Shown piece after piece: positions 63,052 through 64,000 of a stretch of DNA of 64,000 bases. The DNA comes from Ruegeria sp. Alg231-54 (GTDB lineage: Bacteria > Pseudomonadota > Alphaproteobacteria > Rhodobacterales > Rhodobacteraceae), in the NCBI RefSeq assembly GCF_900143525.1, contig NZ_FREZ01000002.1:372001-436000 (forward strand). Reading direction: 5' to 3'. Below the pieces are notes generated by a model. That model saw only the letters and a program-made list of their open reading frames with translations. It was not told the DNA's origin and did no database searches. Every line of letters begins with the position of its first letter. Within the stretch, counting starts at the first letter, position 1. The position numbers and the translations under genes were made by a program.

Positions 63052-64000
63052 ATGACTGAGATGGTGTATGGCGCGGTCCAGGACCAGCGCGGAGAACCGA
63101 TTCTTCCGAAATGGTGGCGGACGATTGATCGCTGGACGATGTCCTGCGTTCTGATCCTGTTTGTCATCGGATTGTTGCTGGGGCTGGCCTCATCACCGCC
63201 GCTGGCAGGGCGCAACGGGTTTGATCCGTTCCACTATGTCGAACGGCAGGCGCTGTTCGGCGGACTGGCGCTGATTGCGATGCTGCTGACGTCGATGATG
63301 TCGCCGACTTTGGTGCGCCGTTTGGCAGTACTTGGGTTCCTTGCCTCGTTTGTGGCGCTGGCCTTTCTGCCCGTCTTCGGAACGGATTTCGGAAAAGGGG
63401 CGGTGCGCTGGTACTCGCTGGGCTTTGCGTCTTTGCAACCGTCGGAATTTCTGAAACCCGGATTTGTCGTCGTGGCCGCGTGGCTGCTGGCTGCGTCGCA
63501 ACAGATCAACGGCCCTCCGGGGCGGTTGTGGTCATTTGCGTTGTGCATTGCGATTGTGGCGATGCTGGTTTTGCAACCGGACTTCGGTCAGGCCTGCCTG
63601 ATCCTGTTTGGTTGGGGTGTGATGTACTTTGTGGCCGGTGCGCCGATGCTGCTGCTGGTTGGCATGGCGGGCGTCGTTGTCCTAGGTGGTATGTTCGCTT
63701 ATTCGAATTCGGAACACTTTGCTCGCCGTATTGATGGCTTCCTGAACCAGGAGGTCGACCCGACCACCCAGCTTGGCTATGCCACGAATGCCATCCGCGA
63801 AGGCGGTCTGTTCGGTGTCGGCGTGGGTGAGGGACAGGTGAAGTGGTCCTTGCCCGATGCCCATACGGATTTCATCATCGCCGTGGCAGCCGAGGAATAC
63901 GGGCTGATCCTGGTGCTGATCATCATCGCGCTGTATTCACTGATCGTTGTACGCTCGCTTCTGCGGCTGATGCGCGAGCGCGATATGTTCATCCGTCTGG
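63052..64000 (+). CDS. ftsW: Septal peptidoglycan glycosyltransferase FtsW (3' end beyond window)
   Basis: The first 316 residues are visible. SEDS-family membrane protein with the motifs GAVRWYSLGFASLQPSEFLKPGFV and VLQPDFGQACLI, and AHTDFIIAVAAEEYGLILVL near the visible end. It polymerises glycan strands at the septum with FtsI. Start ATG 63052 (MTEMVYG); the ribosome site is weak. A CCCG-A5-CGGG hairpin lies in the 140-bp gap upstream. Confidence 0.95.
   Translation, partial: MTEMVYGAVQDQRGEPILPKWWRTIDRWTMSCVLILFVIGLLLGLASSPPLAGRNGFDPFHYVERQALFGGLALIAMLLTSMMSPTLVRRLAVLGFLASFVALAFLPVFGTDFGKGAVRWYSLGFASLQPSEFLKPGFVVVAAWLLAASQQINGPPGRLWSFALCIAIVAMLVLQPDFGQACLILFGWGVMYFVAGAPMLLLVGMAGVVVLGGMFAYSNSEHFARRIDGFLNQEVDPTTQLGYATNAIREGGLFGVGVGEGQVKWSLPDAHTDFIIAVAAEEYGLILVLIIIALYSLIVVRSLLRLMRERDMFIRL

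Overview
The window is chromosomal DNA from an alphaproteobacterium of the Rhodobacteraceae/Roseobacter group. The evidence is the moderately high GC, ATGA-type overlaps between cotranscribed genes, a short prokaryotic-type ProS of about 446 residues, a CcaF1/cuckoo-RNA locus beside the division/cell-wall (dcw) cluster, and his, lolCD and proXVW sequences of roseobacter character. Genus and species cannot be named from sequence alone. No prophage, insertion sequence, CRISPR array or replication origin was seen.

Layout. 1-9000: small housekeeping genes (VOC, GNAT, TerB/J-domain, EEP nuclease), then a minus-strand block with Ppx/GppA, Hda and an AI-2E-type permease, and a separate two-gene redox operon (2-oxoglutarate/Fe oxygenase plus FAD oxidoreductase). 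9100-15100: proS, a GT2 glycosyltransferase, a DUF6492 protein behind a CRP-like site, and lolC-lolD for lipoprotein sorting. 15000-25700: a DMT-family exporter, cytochrome c, a zinc-motif lipoprotein, tag, then a proXVW glycine-betaine/choline importer with a fused double permease and a palindrome resembling a BetI operator. After these come NnrU, DUF2478, an aldonolactone-oxidase-like flavoprotein and a DSD1-like PLP enzyme. 25700-30500: an asparagine-synthetase-like protein, tRNA-Tyr, rlmB, a zinc-ribbon protein with an apparent ATT start, a YHS protein, a tandem-hairpin RNA element, and others.

30500-37600: the histidine genes hisB-hisH-hisA-hisF-hisE all read leftward. They are interrupted by small secreted-protein genes on the opposite strand (DUF2147, DUF302) and by an AT-richer fused MFS/spermidine-synthase-like gene with its own terminator. 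37300-44900: Lrp-type RAM protein, membrane protein, GNAT, two identical tRNA-Gly genes, a 50-residue secreted or anchored peptide gene, MAPEG, pyruvate carboxylase and an FMN-dependent alpha-hydroxy-acid oxidase. 44900-46700: a diguanylate cyclase gene that looks broken by a frameshift and an in-frame TGA. 46879-49275: uvrD/pcrA.

49600-51030 is the most interesting stretch. On the minus strand a DUF1127 gene (ccaF1-like) is followed by six hairpins whose loops carry CCTCCTCCC or a close variant. They are arranged as three tandem two-hairpin 'cuckoo' (CcsR-type) small RNAs, the last one doubling as an intrinsic terminator. Divergently, the long mraZ leader holds three TGGG boxes at exact 10-bp spacing (MraZ operator) and ends in a 13-bp terminator hairpin, giving an UpsM-like leader-derived sRNA. 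Behind it runs the dcw cluster: mraZ, rsmH, ftsL, ftsI, murE, murF, mraY, murD, then a lipoprotein gene, an opposite-strand flavoprotein gene and an arylamine N-acetyltransferase gene, then ftsW, cut by the window end. Stress-type sRNA control and cell-wall/division control are therefore side by side.
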